Below the pieces are notes generated by a model. It worked only from the letters and a program-made list of their open reading frames with translations. It did not search any database and was not told the DNA's origin. From Venturia oleaginea (lineage: Eukaryota > Ascomycota > Dothideomycetes > Venturiales > Venturiaceae), in contig JABMLP010000025.1 of NCBI GenBank assembly GCA_013176395.1, forward strand, positions 62,001 through 126,000: a stretch of DNA of 64,000 nt, given 5' to 3'. Below are positions 41,665-53,055 of this stretch, one piece after another. The number at the start of each line of letters is the position of its first letter. The first letter of the stretch is position 1. The position numbers were made by a program, and so were the translations under genes.

Positions 41665-42761
41665 TCACATTCCTGGTTTAGTCTCTTTCCAAGGATAATT
41701 CACGCCCGTCACATCTTTCCTCATGAAGATCTTCTTCTTGGTCTTCGTTTTGACATGCTCCACCCACACCTCCCTTACCTTCGCGGCCGTGAATTTGCGT
41801 ATGAAGACTGGATCCCAGAGTTCCGACGCAATGCCCAAGTCTTTGCAGCAGCGCATCAGGGCGTTGGATTTGCAGCCCTCGGTGGCGGTGGGGATACCTT
41901 CTGCATCGAAGTATTGTTGTTCACCGCGGGCTAAGGAGATTAATCTGCGATTACATCATTAGCTAAATATTCCACCTCCAATTGATTGATCGGCGATGCG
42001 CACCGTCCATGAACAACCAATCCATACTCTCTTGTGACACTCTTGGGCGTCACAATCGTCTCCCCTCTCGGCGCCATTCCCCATCCGCCCGGCCCAAACG
42101 CTCTATTCAAAATGCGCCGATATTTAATCTCTGGGAGATATAAAATGCCGTCTGGTTTTATCTCGACGTCGTCTTGGTCTATGGGTGCCATTAGGACTTC
42201 TGCCGCTTCTTTGCTGAAGGGGGCTGTGGAGAGGCCGTGGAATGACCGGGACCAGTCTACTGGATTGCCATTGGAGTCTTGGGAGGCGGCGAGGGGAGTG
42301 GGTGTTTCTGGGGGTGGGGTGGCGGAGGTGATTATTGGGGGTGGTTCGTCTGAGAGGCCGTTTTTTAGAGAGCGGATGTTTGATTGGGATGTTAAGTCGG
42401 TTCTGGCGGCGGGTTTTGTGGGTGTTGATGCTACGCGGACTGGTACTGCGGTTTTGGCTGGAGTGGTTGACGATGTTGATGATGTGGATGTGGATGTTGG
42501 TGGGGCTGTGGAAGAGGTGTTGGATGTAGAAGAGATGTTGGATATAGCTGTTCGATATGTAGGAGTGGGAGTAGTGGTCGTTCGTGTAATAGGTTTCGTA
42601 AGATTTACTGCTGCTGCTGTCGATGTCGGTGTCTTTGTATAACCTCGTACGCCATTGCGTCGAAGGTTGGTTGTTAAGAGACGTTGCAGACCTCGATATG
42701 ATGAGATGGAGGGTGAATCAAACAAGCTTCTACAAGCAGATCCGGCAACCGAAAAACTCAT
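41665..42761 (-). CDS. MGM101: Mitochondrial genome maintenance protein MGM101
   Basis: Exons 42761-42004 and 41944-41665 (59-nt intron) give 345 aa. The N-terminus is basic and Ser-rich (SRG and [10 protein letters not shown]), fitting a mitochondrial presequence. A long Thr/Ser/Pro-rich linker follows. The conserved core begins at about residue 160 ([37 protein letters not shown]). The exon join restores [17 protein letters not shown], then [13 protein letters not shown] and the C-terminal [17 protein letters not shown]. Mgm101 is a Rad52-related single-strand annealing protein needed to keep mitochondrial DNA. Confidence 0.95.
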
Positions 42762-43114
42762 GATCTTGAATATTGTATTGATTAGGATGGAGTACTGCGG
42801 AGGTAGAATGGCTGGATACGGAAATTCGAGTCCGAGTCCGAGTCACGAGACCGCGTGCACTAGCGCTGGTGCCTCTATTTACTTTGATACCAGAACACTT
42901 AGGCTTCGACTTCTCCACAACACAACAAACTACAAATTGATCCAGACAACTGGAAAGCTGTTCACAGTGTTGTCTCTTGAGAAGTTTTTCTCATTGAGGC
43001 GACGCTCACTACGATGGCAGGACAGCAACACTCAATCTCGAAATTGCGCCAATGGTTCCAGATCCGAAATATTGTCCCCATGGCTTTCGCGTTGATTATT
43101 TGTGCATCCAAATT

Positions 43115-44202
43115 GAATTATACTAATCATCAACAATGGCCATGTTTTAAAAGACACGCTCAATGCTCCGGCTGCTGTTCCCAAAATTTGAAATACGGAT
43201 CCCGAAGTCTTGATCGATGTTTCTCAAGCAACTTCCAATCACCATCAGGCGCCTCTTATATACCTCAGCGCGCACCAGGATCCTCGACAGATAGCTGAAC
43301 AGGAACCTCGATCGTCTTATAATGCGTACATTGCGGATCCTTGCTTTAACGAGTTGGTGGAGTCTTTGCCCATTCCCCCGCCTGGTTATGCTGGGGTGGG
43401 AAATGACAGTCCAACAGTCGATGATGGTTTGATACTATGCTATATATGCTTCACACGACACCAGCGAGTTCTCAGAAATTGCGAGTATCCACGCGGGATC
43501 AACAAGCCTTGGGATGATGTGCCTCCACCTCCTCCGATCAACGAGTTGCCTCCACCTCCTCCAATCAACGAGTTCGAATTCTTTCCGCAAATCAAAGCAG
43601 AACCTCGTTCGGCGTCTCTGTTATCACCAGCCAGAGTGTTCCAAGTCAAACAAGAACCCCAATCTCCTCGTGCATCATCAGAGCTACATGGTGCTCTACT
43701 GGAACAAGAGTTGTACGTGGGTTACTAACCTTCAATCCCTCGATGCACCTCTTTCTGGAAACCTGATGCTTATTGTCGTTTCGGTGCTGATAAATTCCTC
43801 GAAGTTTATTTTTCAAAAAATTTACCAAAAATTTATCGATATCGATCTCGTGTGAAAGAGTTCGAAAAAGATTGGCATATTATATGTTTCCAAAGTGAAA
43901 ACGATAAAAATCAACTGACCCGCCCGCCTTCAGCCCCAAGAGCTCAGCTTTCGAGACTCTGGTCCTTTCCACCGCTTTCCTAACCACGCGTGGCCACAGG
44001 CCTGCTCTCGTATAGGAACGGATCTTGTCGAGCAGTTCGAGAGAGCTTACCAAGCGAGACTACGCAACGACATCATCAACCATCTTAATCAAGCGGGAGT
44101 GAACTTGGATGGCCTGCATGTGATGGGTGCTTACGATCCAATTCTGAGTAGCATCATCAACAAGCTTCTGGAAGGAGGCCCACCAAGGCATTTTACTTGA
44201 GG
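43115..44202 (+). pseudogene. Unrecognised locus, coding-like but with in-frame stops
   Basis: One plus-strand frame reads through most of the region, including LKDTLNAPAAVPKI, NTDPEVLIDVSQ, SLPIPPPGYAGV and IKAEPRSAS. It is cut only by TGA at 43189-43191 and TAA at 43726-43728. Past the TAA it still reads as protein (RCTSFWKPDAYCRFGADKF; KEFEKDWHIICF). A last block in another frame (GTDLVEQFERAYQARLRND to 44202) also looks coding and may need an intron. Both stops could arise from one C-to-T each (CGA, CAA). Proline repeats (PPPPPINEL, PPPPPINEF) are present. No known domain. It may be a decayed gene, or a gene with an exon structure I could not resolve. Confidence 0.4.
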
Positions 44203-44995
44203 AGTAATGTTATGATGGTTATAGCCTCCTGGTATCATGTTTGTGTGCTCTTCCGGTGTCGGGTTCCAGGAAATCTGGTGGCGTTACGGTTTACCCCCTT
44301 TGCAGCGTTTATGGGATCGTATTGTTGAGTGACGTGCCGTACAAGATCAAGATAGATAGCCACTGTCCGAATGGATCAAATGAAACTTCACTCATTGACA
44401 TAGTTTCTAGGATGTGGGAATTTTTAACAATCATCTCTGATTGAGGTCACAACAAGCAAAATCTACTGCTCCATATCACCCCCCTAGCTCAGAATCGATA
44501 TTGCTAAATGTCTAGTCGTCTCAAAAACATCAATCGCCAGCAATCCAATATAAACAATCTTGCTTTAACACCAGTTCATCAACCCCAGCTGTCCGTTGCC
44601 CACCAATCCTGCCCGTCCGACTCCAAACAAGGCTGAAACTCCCCAGACCCCCTCCACTCAAAGAGAAGAAAAAAAAGAAAAAAAGAAAAAACCAACGAAA
44701 ACCCCACACCAAGACCCCCGGGCCCAAACCATCACAATCTCGATAAACTTACCACAGTAAATCAAAGCTACAAACCTCTCCCACCTCCCTACAACCTCAT
44801 CCCCTTTCAAACCTCCACCTCCAAATCCACATAACCACTCCGATCCCACCGGTTTTGCCACCCAATCCAACCTGCATACGATACGCCAATCACATCCCAC
44901 CTGATCCAGTACCGTTTATACCCCGCAACTACACTGCACATTTGCTACATGCACCGAAACCCCGGCTTGCCCCGTTCTATATGTCTGATAATACA
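44203..44995. other. Intergenic upstream of tRNA
   Basis: Includes an A-rich stretch near 44660-44690. No coding block recognised. Confidence 0.5.
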
Positions 44996-45136
44996 GGCCG
45001 GGTGGCCTAATGGTAGGATATTTATTCTCTCCAAGCTCAGCAACTATCGACTGACTGACTGACTGCTGACGATGCCCATAGGTAAGGCGTTGCTTTCCGG
45101 TGGCAAAGATTGCGGGTTCGAGTCCCGTCCTGGTCG
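44996..45136 (+). tRNA. tRNA-Arg(CCG) with a 69-nt insertion in the D-loop
   Basis: Removing 69 nt leaves a 72-nt cloverleaf. The acceptor stem pairs GGCCGGG with CCTGGTC (two G-T pairs). The D-stem pairs GCCT with AGGC around loop AATGGTA. The anticodon arm is TTGCT-TTCCGGT-GGCAA with anticodon CCG at 45097-45099. The variable loop is AGATT and the T arm is GCGGG-TTCGAGT-CCCGT; the discriminator is G. The A box (TGGCCTAATGG, 45003-45013) and B box (GGTTCGAGTCC) are intact, and a T6 run follows. No 37/38 intron is needed. Loss of function through the insertion is the alternative reading. Confidence 0.85.
45013..45081 (+). other. Spliceosomal-type intron candidate inside the tRNA D-loop
   Basis: 69 nt beginning GTAGGA and ending CCCATAG. 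A CTGAC branch-like site lies at 45066-45070, its A 12 nt before the 3' G, as in fungal mRNA introns. GGTA occurs at both edges (45012-45015 and 45081-45084), so the exact ends are ambiguous by up to four bases, but one placement gives GT-AG. The insert contains (GACT)n. The normal tRNA intron position, 37/38, is not used. Confidence 0.6.
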
Positions 45137-45142
45137 TGGCTC

Positions 45143-45148
45143 TTTTTT
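45143..45148 (+). terminator. Pol III terminator (T6)
   Basis: TTTTTT seven bases after the tRNA discriminator base, the normal RNA polymerase III stop signal. Confidence 0.8.
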
Positions 45149-45695
45149 GCTCTCTTCAGATATCTGTTTGTCAAATCGATTTCTCGATCGATCGAGCCAA
45201 GTAGCTCTCTATTTCTCCAATCCGTGTTACAATCTTAACATCTTTAACAGGCGGAAATGGGTCATCCTTCGAGATACAGAGACTGCAAAGGATGATAGAT
45301 AGCACAACATCCTTGAACCAAATATCTCTTTTCATTCTGAAAAAAATAATCAACCCACAAATCAAAGCCAGCCGTCGAGGCACCAAATCTCCAAAAACTC
45401 CACCCAAGCCCATCCAAAATGCTACAAACTTGTCTAGTTTGGCGTCTCATTGTGAAATAACAAACAAAGAATATCAATATCCAATGCTGCCCTACCACCC
45501 GCAAGGGTTTATCATGTCAATTCGTTATACAATCCAATCCAGATCCAAAGTTCCCACTATTCAAGCGGAAAAGACCCCCAACTCCAGATCAAGCAAGATC
45601 AAACATGCCATCTCAGCTACAAATACAAGCACAATGCTCCCAAGAACGGAAAATCCAAAGATTCAATCACTCAGCGTTTGAAATCCGTGGAATAA
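45149..45695. other. Intergenic, 3' side of the HSF gene
   Basis: Short frames only; nothing recognised. Confidence 0.5.
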
Positions 45696-47728
45696 CTACT
45701 CTCTCCTCCTCCTCTTATTCCTACCATCAGCATCTTGCTCATCCTCATCGCCCGCACCGGCAGGATTCAGAAGATTATGCACATTGCTAGCCATACTACT
45801 CCTCCTCGTCGCCGGCGCGGAATTGTCCTGGTTACGGAACGATCCCAAATTAAACTTGGGACCAGGTAAAGCCCATTGACTCTGTGGTAAATCGTCCCTT
45901 TGGCTGGACACGTCAGCACCCATAGGAGGCGGGGTATGTTGTCTCGATCCGTGTTGAGAGGGATCGCCACCAGGTAATCTATACGACGCGAGGCTGTTAC
46001 GTAATTCACGGTTTTCTTCGATACGGTCTATAGGACCGCGGTGGGGAGAACTGGGCCATTGGGTGCTATTTTGGCCAGATGCGTAGGGAGAGTGAGTGGG
46101 GCCTTGTTGGCCAGGCGGCCAGCCGTGCTGACGTATGTCAGCTGAGGTGTGGCGTCGAGAGAGATTCATTGGGGGTGATGATACGGTGGCGAGGGGATGT
46201 TGCATTGGTGGAGGGGGAGGTAGTGGCAATTGGGGCCCAAGAGTGCGGGCAGACGATGGCGAGTAGCCGTTACCGTTACCAGTAGAGCCATATCGTCGAG
46301 AAGATATGGAGAGGTGAGGTGCGTGAAGTGGCCGGAAAGAGGGCCGTGGGTCCATCATTAATGATGGTTGGGACGGCCGTCTTTGATCATTAACAGGCAT
46401 TTGACGAGGTGATATAGGGTGTCCGTTGTCTTGGAGATTAGAGAAGTACTGCTGTCTACTTCCACCAGAGCCAGAGCTTAATGGCTCTGGTGCATCGTCA
46501 AAACTTCTCAACATTTCCGTCTGTCTGACGATCTCTCCTCTCATCGCAAAGACTATCAAGGTCAGCAAGAATCCATGAAATCACGTGACATGTACGTACT
46601 GTCTTTATGGATCTGAGTATCCTGATCGGGCATCATTTGGAGCAAATAAGTGGCCAGCTCTTGGTTCCACTAGTCATGTATCAGCAGGTGTTGCAGATCA
46701 GGGGGCAAGTAGTACAAACCTGGTGGCACCTCATCAGGCCCTCGGAAAGGAACGTGCATTTGGAGTTTAGAAACGATGAAGTATCCTCCGATCGTGCAAG
46801 CCGGGCATCAAGATAATGGTAATTCTGCTCCATAGCATGGATTCGTGCTTCCAAGGGATCCGGTGGCATAGCTTCGACGGGAGCGCCAATCTGGGGCACG
46901 GCCGGCTTAGGCAGGTTGGCGTTGGGGAAAGAATCCCGATTTATGAGTGTATGCCGCGATGCGCGACGTTTGATTTCTCTCAATCCAGTGATGTCGCCGC
47001 GCTTGAAACTAGCATTACCATGCCTAAATTCCCAAAGTGGCGCATCTGGCGCCCCAGTGTGGAAGACATCGCTAACTACGTGGCGTTAGCATTTGCGCCT
47101 CGCGCATTCTAGATGCCGTCCTTACCTTTGTGGAAACCATACATATTCAATTGCCGGACGAAGGATGATATATTGGTATGTTTAAAATAGGATCTGGCGT
47201 GTAAGTATATCGTCCTGTAAACGATATGCAAGGGACACTTACGACAATACTTTGGAGAACTCTGTGGAGGGTGACATGACAAAACTTTCGTTCGTGTGCG
47301 ACCATGAAATCAAATGTTGGATAGTGGTATCTTCTAGCATACTGGCAATTGTTAATATGACATCCCTCTATACGTGAAGTTCAATTGACTTACTTGTAGA
47401 GCTTGTGGATGAACGCGGTTTGTACAACTTTTGGTTGTTGAGCTGCAGCTGCAGCGCCAATAGCAGGTGCAGAGCTTCCATTTATAGTGATGGTAGGCTC
47501 CGAGCTGCCATTCGTCGGCTGGCGTTCAGCGACAGGGCTGCTCAGTAGCGGTGGTCCCATTGTAGCAGTCGGGGCTGCTGGTGTAGTGTCCATGGAATCG
47601 GTAGATGACATATGTGGCGACGCAGACGAGGAGGGGAGTATGGGTATAGATTTATGCCTGCTGGCTGTGTAGTGATCTGAACCTGTATCAAAGGGACTGC
47701 GATGAAGGGACTCTGTCGCGGTGGCCAT
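45696..47728 (-). CDS. SFL1: SFL1-type heat-shock-factor family regulator
   Basis: Six exons: 47728-47394, 47341-47243, 47193-47126, 47075-46720, 46669-46600 and 46552-45696. Phases agree and total 1785 nt, giving 594 aa. The HSF DNA-binding domain spans about residues 103-208: TAFIHKLYNMLED, HLISWSHTNESFVM, FKHTNISSFVRQLNMYGFHKV, PLWEFRHGNASFKRGD, GLREIKRRASRH. The last two blocks are typical of Sfl1 rather than Hsf1. A helical region follows (MEQNYHYLDARLARSE; WNQELATYLLQMMPDQ), then a long Pro/Ser/Gln-rich tail with a basic end (KRRRR). Yeast and Candida Sfl1 repress flocculation and hyphal genes downstream of cAMP-PKA. The intron inside the DNA-binding helix is well supported by GCTAACG...GTAG. 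Confidence 0.93.
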
Positions 47729-49289
47729 TTCTATGAGAACCTAACCGACGCGCGATAGGATCGTACTGAGGGCTGCAGTATTAAAAACTGTATGCCAATA
47801 GCAAGGCACATCTGGCAATGCACCAATTGCTCTATTGTAAGCAGTCGATTCGGTAACCTCTGCTATTCTCAGGCTCTTAAACTACCATCCTCAGAATGGC
47901 AGCAACTCTTCACACAGTGTAGGAAGCTCAGCTAGACTAGAGCCAACCGATATTCGTGCCCTCGAATAGGTATCGAGAAACAGACGACGAAGTGCGTGGA
48001 TGGGAGGATCTGGTGGGTCGTTTCCGTACAGGGGAGTAGTAGGCGTCGAGAGTTATCTTTCGAAGTAGTTGACTATAAGACAATAGGAGCGAAAGAGTCG
48101 AGGTCGCGATGAGAGGCGAAAGAGGAGGGTATAGGTGCGCAGTGTATAGTGGTTGGGCGTTATGGAGGCAGATGGGTGGTACGCAGGTGTCGAGGAATGC
48201 CGTATGCGTCGTCTCAGAAGGGCAGTCGTTGCTTGGATGAATGAGTAGCTCTGATAGCAGGCAAGTGTCTTCGTGTCTTCCAGATGAGGAGGAGTCTCTA
48301 GAAGGAGAGATGGGCTTGATAGAGCCAAGGACTCAGCACATGCAGGAGCTGTTGGTGGATGTTTATGGCGGGAAGGTGAAGAGACGGGGGAGCCAATAGG
48401 AGTGGCCCAAGTTCCCTCGGATCAATGTGCAAGGAGAATTGTACTAGATTATTTCCCTTCTGTGTTACCAATCCAGGCTGTATCTCAACCATTTCTGGGG
48501 CCTAGTGGTTGTCTCGTCCAGCAAATAACCGACAGAAAACTAGCTACCCTGCTTCGAATCTTTCAAGCTTCCTCCTGCAACTTCCGCGCCGACAACAGCC
48601 TACAAAGCTGCTGCCTGGTCACCGGGCCCGGCTCCGGCATGGTGCTATGTATTGACAGCCCGAATCGAAGAGTGTGGCGGATTAAGTGTTTGACGATTCT
48701 CGACGTACCATGGATTGGAAACACTTCGACAGCTCAACTGTCATCAGGTTCATGTCTTTCTCCACCAATAATGTGTGTGAATTCTGGAACCGTCGCCATC
48801 ATCCAATGAAACCGAATCTGGGGCACATTACCGGTGGAATTAAATGCGTGAACGTAATCGGGTGTGTTGTCGTTCTAGATATATGAGTTGAGACGCTTCA
48901 AACGCCTTTTTTGCTCATCCAAGGTATACTACATGATAGATACATAAGGCCAGTGATGATAGGAATAGCCAATATCGTCTAACTGCTTCCACAGTTGGCG
49001 AATGAAGATTATGCGCTTGGACTGAACATACAATAATTGCGATGAGATGAAGGCACAGGATATGCTTTGAAGATGGTCATGTGCAAAATGGTAGATATTT
49101 TCAATCATTTATATTCCTCAGGAAACAAGGCTGTAGTAGTCATCGGAGGTTACCGATTTATTAGCGCGGCAGTTGATAATGAGGAAGGTTTCACGGATCT
49201 CGAGCTTTGGCGGGCAACACAATTTTCTTCTCGGTGTTGTCTCGCTCCATCTTAACTCCAACCTCCTACATCCCCACTACGAGGACAAA
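47729..49289. promoter_or_regulatory. Divergent upstream region, SFL1 / XPT1
   Basis: 1.56 kb between two head-to-head genes, long for this window and fitting a regulated transcription-factor promoter. Frames in it (for example 48402-48809) have no recognised content. Confidence 0.5.
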
Positions 49290-50275
49290 ATGGTCGAGAA
49301 AATCTACCTTACTTACAATGAGGCAAGTTGAACCCTTCCTCGATCGACTCCGATGCCGTGCAGATTCTGAAGCATCATATGCACCCCGCAAGATCCACTC
49401 CTGACATACCGAACTCATGTTGCTATCCGGAATTTCCTGACCGCTATCCTTTGTCCGAGACCTATCGCTTGTGTGACCCGACTGCGAACTTAAGCCCCTC
49501 ACGCCATCTTAGCTAACCATGTCAAGGTTCACCGTCTGTGCCAAACCTCTGCGCCAAAGATTCTCTCAGAATTCAAGCCAAACCTCATGATCGCGATTGG
49601 TGGTGGTGGTTATGTCCCAGCACGAATTCTGCGGTAAGTCCCGCACATTATCCCTGATATGACTGCAAAAAACGAAACAGGTCTGATGTATGTTCAGATC
49701 CTTCCTAAAGCAGCCTGGCTCCCCCAACATCCCAATCCAGGCCATTGGATTGTCTCTGTACGAATCACTTGGTGAAGATCCTGTGGAAGAACCAGGCACA
49801 AAGGTCACCCGTACACAATGGCTGGACCTGAGCTCCCTTGAGATGGCCAACCTTATCGGAAAGAAGATCTTGGTGGTCGACGAGGTCGATGATACACGAA
49901 CTACCCTCGACTACGCCATTCGGGAACTCCAGAAAGACGTTGAGACAGCAGCACGGGAACAGGGCAGGACCGATGAGCTTGCAAATACTCAATTCAGCAT
50001 CTTCGTGCTTCACGTATGTCCAGACAAGTATGATACTATGGATCCATGTACTGATGAATATCGCAGAACAAAAGCAAGCCGAAGAAAGGTAAGTTGCCAT
50101 CCGAAATGATGGACAACGGACGATACTTGGCGGCAGTGACTGTCGGGGACGAATGGATCTGCTACCCATGGGAGGCCACGTAAGTTCTGAATGCGCCGTC
50201 CTGGATCTTGAATCGCTAACGGATACTAGGGACATTGACGAGCATGACAAATTTGCGGCAGCTCAAAAGCAGTAG
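49290..50275 (+). CDS. XPT1: Xanthine phosphoribosyltransferase XPT1
   Basis: Five exons: 49290-49322, 49527-49633, 49698-50013, 50067-50179 and 50230-50275, giving 204 aa. The spliced N-terminus MVEKIYLTYNEVHRLCQ and the block LMIAIGGGGYVPARILRSFLK match the family. The PRPP-binding signature ILVVDEVDDTRTTL is at about residues 103-116. The C-terminus (VGDEWICYPWEATDIDEHD) is also typical. The enzyme makes XMP from xanthine and PRPP in purine salvage. Intron 1 is 204 nt and uses a GC donor (GAG|GCAAGT) with CTAACC branch and CAAG acceptor; using it keeps the conserved YNE-VH join. Confidence 0.92.
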
Positions 50276-50498
50276 AGGATGAAAATGCTGCGATAATCAC
50301 GATGAACGATTTAAATGCATAGAATTGGTGACATTAGGAGCAAAGCATTATGGCACCTTGTGGCCGGCTTGGAACTCCTTGGATAGATGAATCAAACTAT
50401 TGCTAATCCATTTCTTGTTTTACTGTTACAACTAGCAAACATTTTCCGTGCGGTCTTCGGGAGTCCATCGGCAGGGTGACTTTACTTCCTATATTTAG

Positions 50499-51960
50499 GG
50501 AGACACCTCACTTCACGAAGCTTCTCGCACTGGAAATTTGGCCGCAATCAGCGCGCTCATTAAAAACGGCGTTAACCTCGACGATGATAATTCTGGAAAT
50601 GGAACAGGCTTGATAGGTGCCGTGGATGCTGGGCAGGATGAAGCGGTTGAGCTTCTCCTCGAATATGGTGCTGCAATGACGAATGACGTTTAGGGCCTCG
50701 AAAGAGACACTGCCCTTCTTTTGGCAGCACGAATGGGTCATATGAATATACTACAAATACTACTGGACACGAATCCAAAACTGGGTGCTGAGTGCTGGTC
50801 TTGGGGAAATGGTGGTAGATGTTTTAATATTGCAGCCTGTGAAGGATATTTTGAGGTTGTGCGGTATTTTTTGATAACTGACCGTTTCTACGAAGAGTCA
50901 GGATGGAGCTCAGTAATTGTATGTGCGTCGTCGAAGTGTTTACACGAAAGATTGGACATGGTTCAGCTACTCTTCGAGTTTGGAGTGGATTAGGAAGTTT
51001 TGAACAACGCTGTAGTAGCACTCGCTGCATCGCCACCACACGCAAATTATGGAGAGTCACCAATTGCCACGGCAGAGCTCGAATATCTACTAATCACGAT
51101 AAAGTTCCTGGTCACAAATGGTGCTGACCCAGGCGTTGCAGGAGGTGACAACAAAAGCACATCTCTACATCATTTGGCGGTCAGGGAAAGTGTGAAAGCT
51201 GTTACAAACCACGGGAATCCACTCGACGCCGTAGACGAGGAATGTGGAACCACTGTTCTACTTAACGCAGGATAGCGACGGTATTGGTATCATCCAAGCT
51301 TTGCTCGAAAGAGGAGCCGACGTTTAAATCGCTAATAAAAATAGCTATAAACCTCTCTCTATGACGTCGCCAGTCACCGTTTTACTACAATAGCGCAATA
51401 CCCTTCTTCTTTTACAAATAATGGCGAGCAACCCGTCCATTCCGCCGCGTACATGTGCAACAGCGATATTCTGACTATATATGGAGATTTGGGAGACGAC
51501 CTCGATACATCCACCAATAGCGGATATACCCACCTTTTATGCGCGATATACTCACTATGTAGCGCAGACGTACGAATGACAACACTCGGATACCTTCTTA
51601 CTCAAGGTGCAGATACAACAGCTCACACAACGTGAAATCGGTCTGCCCTTCACATCGCCATCACCTCAGAAGCTAACTCAAGTAGAATTTGTCTCATATC
51701 TCATCGAGCACGGCGCTCGAATGACAAGAGTAGCTTTCTCTGGTCCTAGTCGTTTTTTCCCATCTGCATCTTCGACGAAGATATATTGCGTCTACTTCAA
51801 GAGTTTGCAGGCATGATTAGATGCGACGAGTTACCTATACATTGGGCAGTTTTTCTCCAGAATGCCGAAGACGTGAGGATTTTTTAGAGTCTGGTGTAGA
51901 TGTCCATGTAAGAGAGGGTAAAGGCGCCACTTTTTTCCCCAACTCATTAATCCATCTCGA
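50499..51960 (+). pseudogene. Ankyrin-repeat pseudogene
   Basis: At least six ankyrin-like blocks in order: DTSLHEASRTGNLAAISAL; AVDAGQDEAVELLLEYGA; ALLLAARMGHMNILQILLD; LLITIKFLVTNGADP; IIQALLERGADV; LGYLLTQGADTT. SALHIAITSEA, VSYLIEHGARM and IHWAVFLQNAEDV follow. Stops interrupt the main frame (TAG at 50691-50693 and 50991-50993), and several frameshifts occur after 51270. No start with upstream domain is visible, so the N-terminal part may be lost. It is a decayed member of the large, variable fungal ankyrin families. Confidence 0.8.
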
Positions 51961-53055
51961 GACCGAAGCCACGATGTTTCGCATTACTCTACCAACATCT
52001 ACACAATACAGAACAAAAATCACAACATCATTTCCGCATTATAGTCATACAATAGACACAGTCCCTATCCCAGTCTCCTTAATTCAATCAAGCTTACATC
52101 TTCAAACCAAAGCGCCAGACTCAATCACGGTACTTGAAAAGTATATAACCCACTCGACTCACCGCAGAGTCATAAAAAATGACTGATAATAGCGAGCGAG
52201 CGTGAGAGATCTGTTCTACCTACTCACAGAATAAATAAATATCATATCCAAAATGGCGGAGACTAACCAACCAACCAACCGCAAACCCACCCACCACCAT
52301 CCCAACAGATTGAACTGTCCCGGAGCCGTCGTGGCAAACTTCAACATCATCCAAGCCAAAGAATCAGGTACCATCGACATATCCGATAGTCGAGAGAAGA
52401 AGCATACGGGAGGAGAACGAGGTGGCAAGAATAAGAGGAAGAAGGATCAGGAGTTAGGTAAATGGGGAAGTAACTGGATGAGGTGATCACCTCATGATAC
52501 TGAAGCATGGTCAATCGATGGTGTCACGCCAGTAACTAGGCGTAGAATCTGTAATTATCATCGATCGATGGAGGGCAGCGCAGAGTCTCAACGAGAGATG
52601 AGATGAGATGATGCAACATTGAATTCCCTGAGAAAAGGAGAATGTGGTGGTTGAGTCTGCTGAAGATGTGAGTCTTTATCCAATATTGGATTTTGTGCTT
52701 GACTGGCTTGAGTTGTTTCTTAGTCATCGTGGCGAAAAGTGCTTGATTGAACTCGTTCGTAATACGAGAGGATGCGTCACTCATGGGTCGACGGCGTGAC
52801 TGAGAAACAGAGGTATCGGTTGATTCACCGTATTCGGAGGCTTCGATATGTCTGAAGGAAGGACATGTCGTCCGTACTCTCTCCTAAGCTTACCTGTAAG
52901 CAATGCGCTTCGATGAGCTCACAAATCACTAACCCGGACTTGGTAGAAGAAGTATGCTACAATAACGGCACACATACAATCAAATCGTGTCCAGCTCGAC
53001 AAATACATTTTATACAAATCTTTTTTCCTGCCTGCGCATAACCACCACCACCGTC
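51961..53055. other. Intergenic with one small unassigned frame
   Basis: A plus-strand ATG frame at 52253-52486 (77 codons, Asn/Lys/His-rich, MAETNQPTN start) could be a small gene, but has no recognised family, signal peptide or domain. Nothing else seen. Confidence 0.35.

Noticed and set aside
42034..42642. 202-codon plus-strand frame
   Set aside because: Antisense shadow of the low-complexity Ser/Thr region of MGM101.
45016..45084. Ordinary tRNA-endonuclease intron
   Set aside because: The insertion lies in the D-loop, while the anticodon arm is complete and continuous, so it is not the standard 37/38 intron.
48402..48809. 135-codon plus-strand frame between SFL1 and XPT1
   Set aside because: No recognised domain or splice context; amino-acid pattern looks random.
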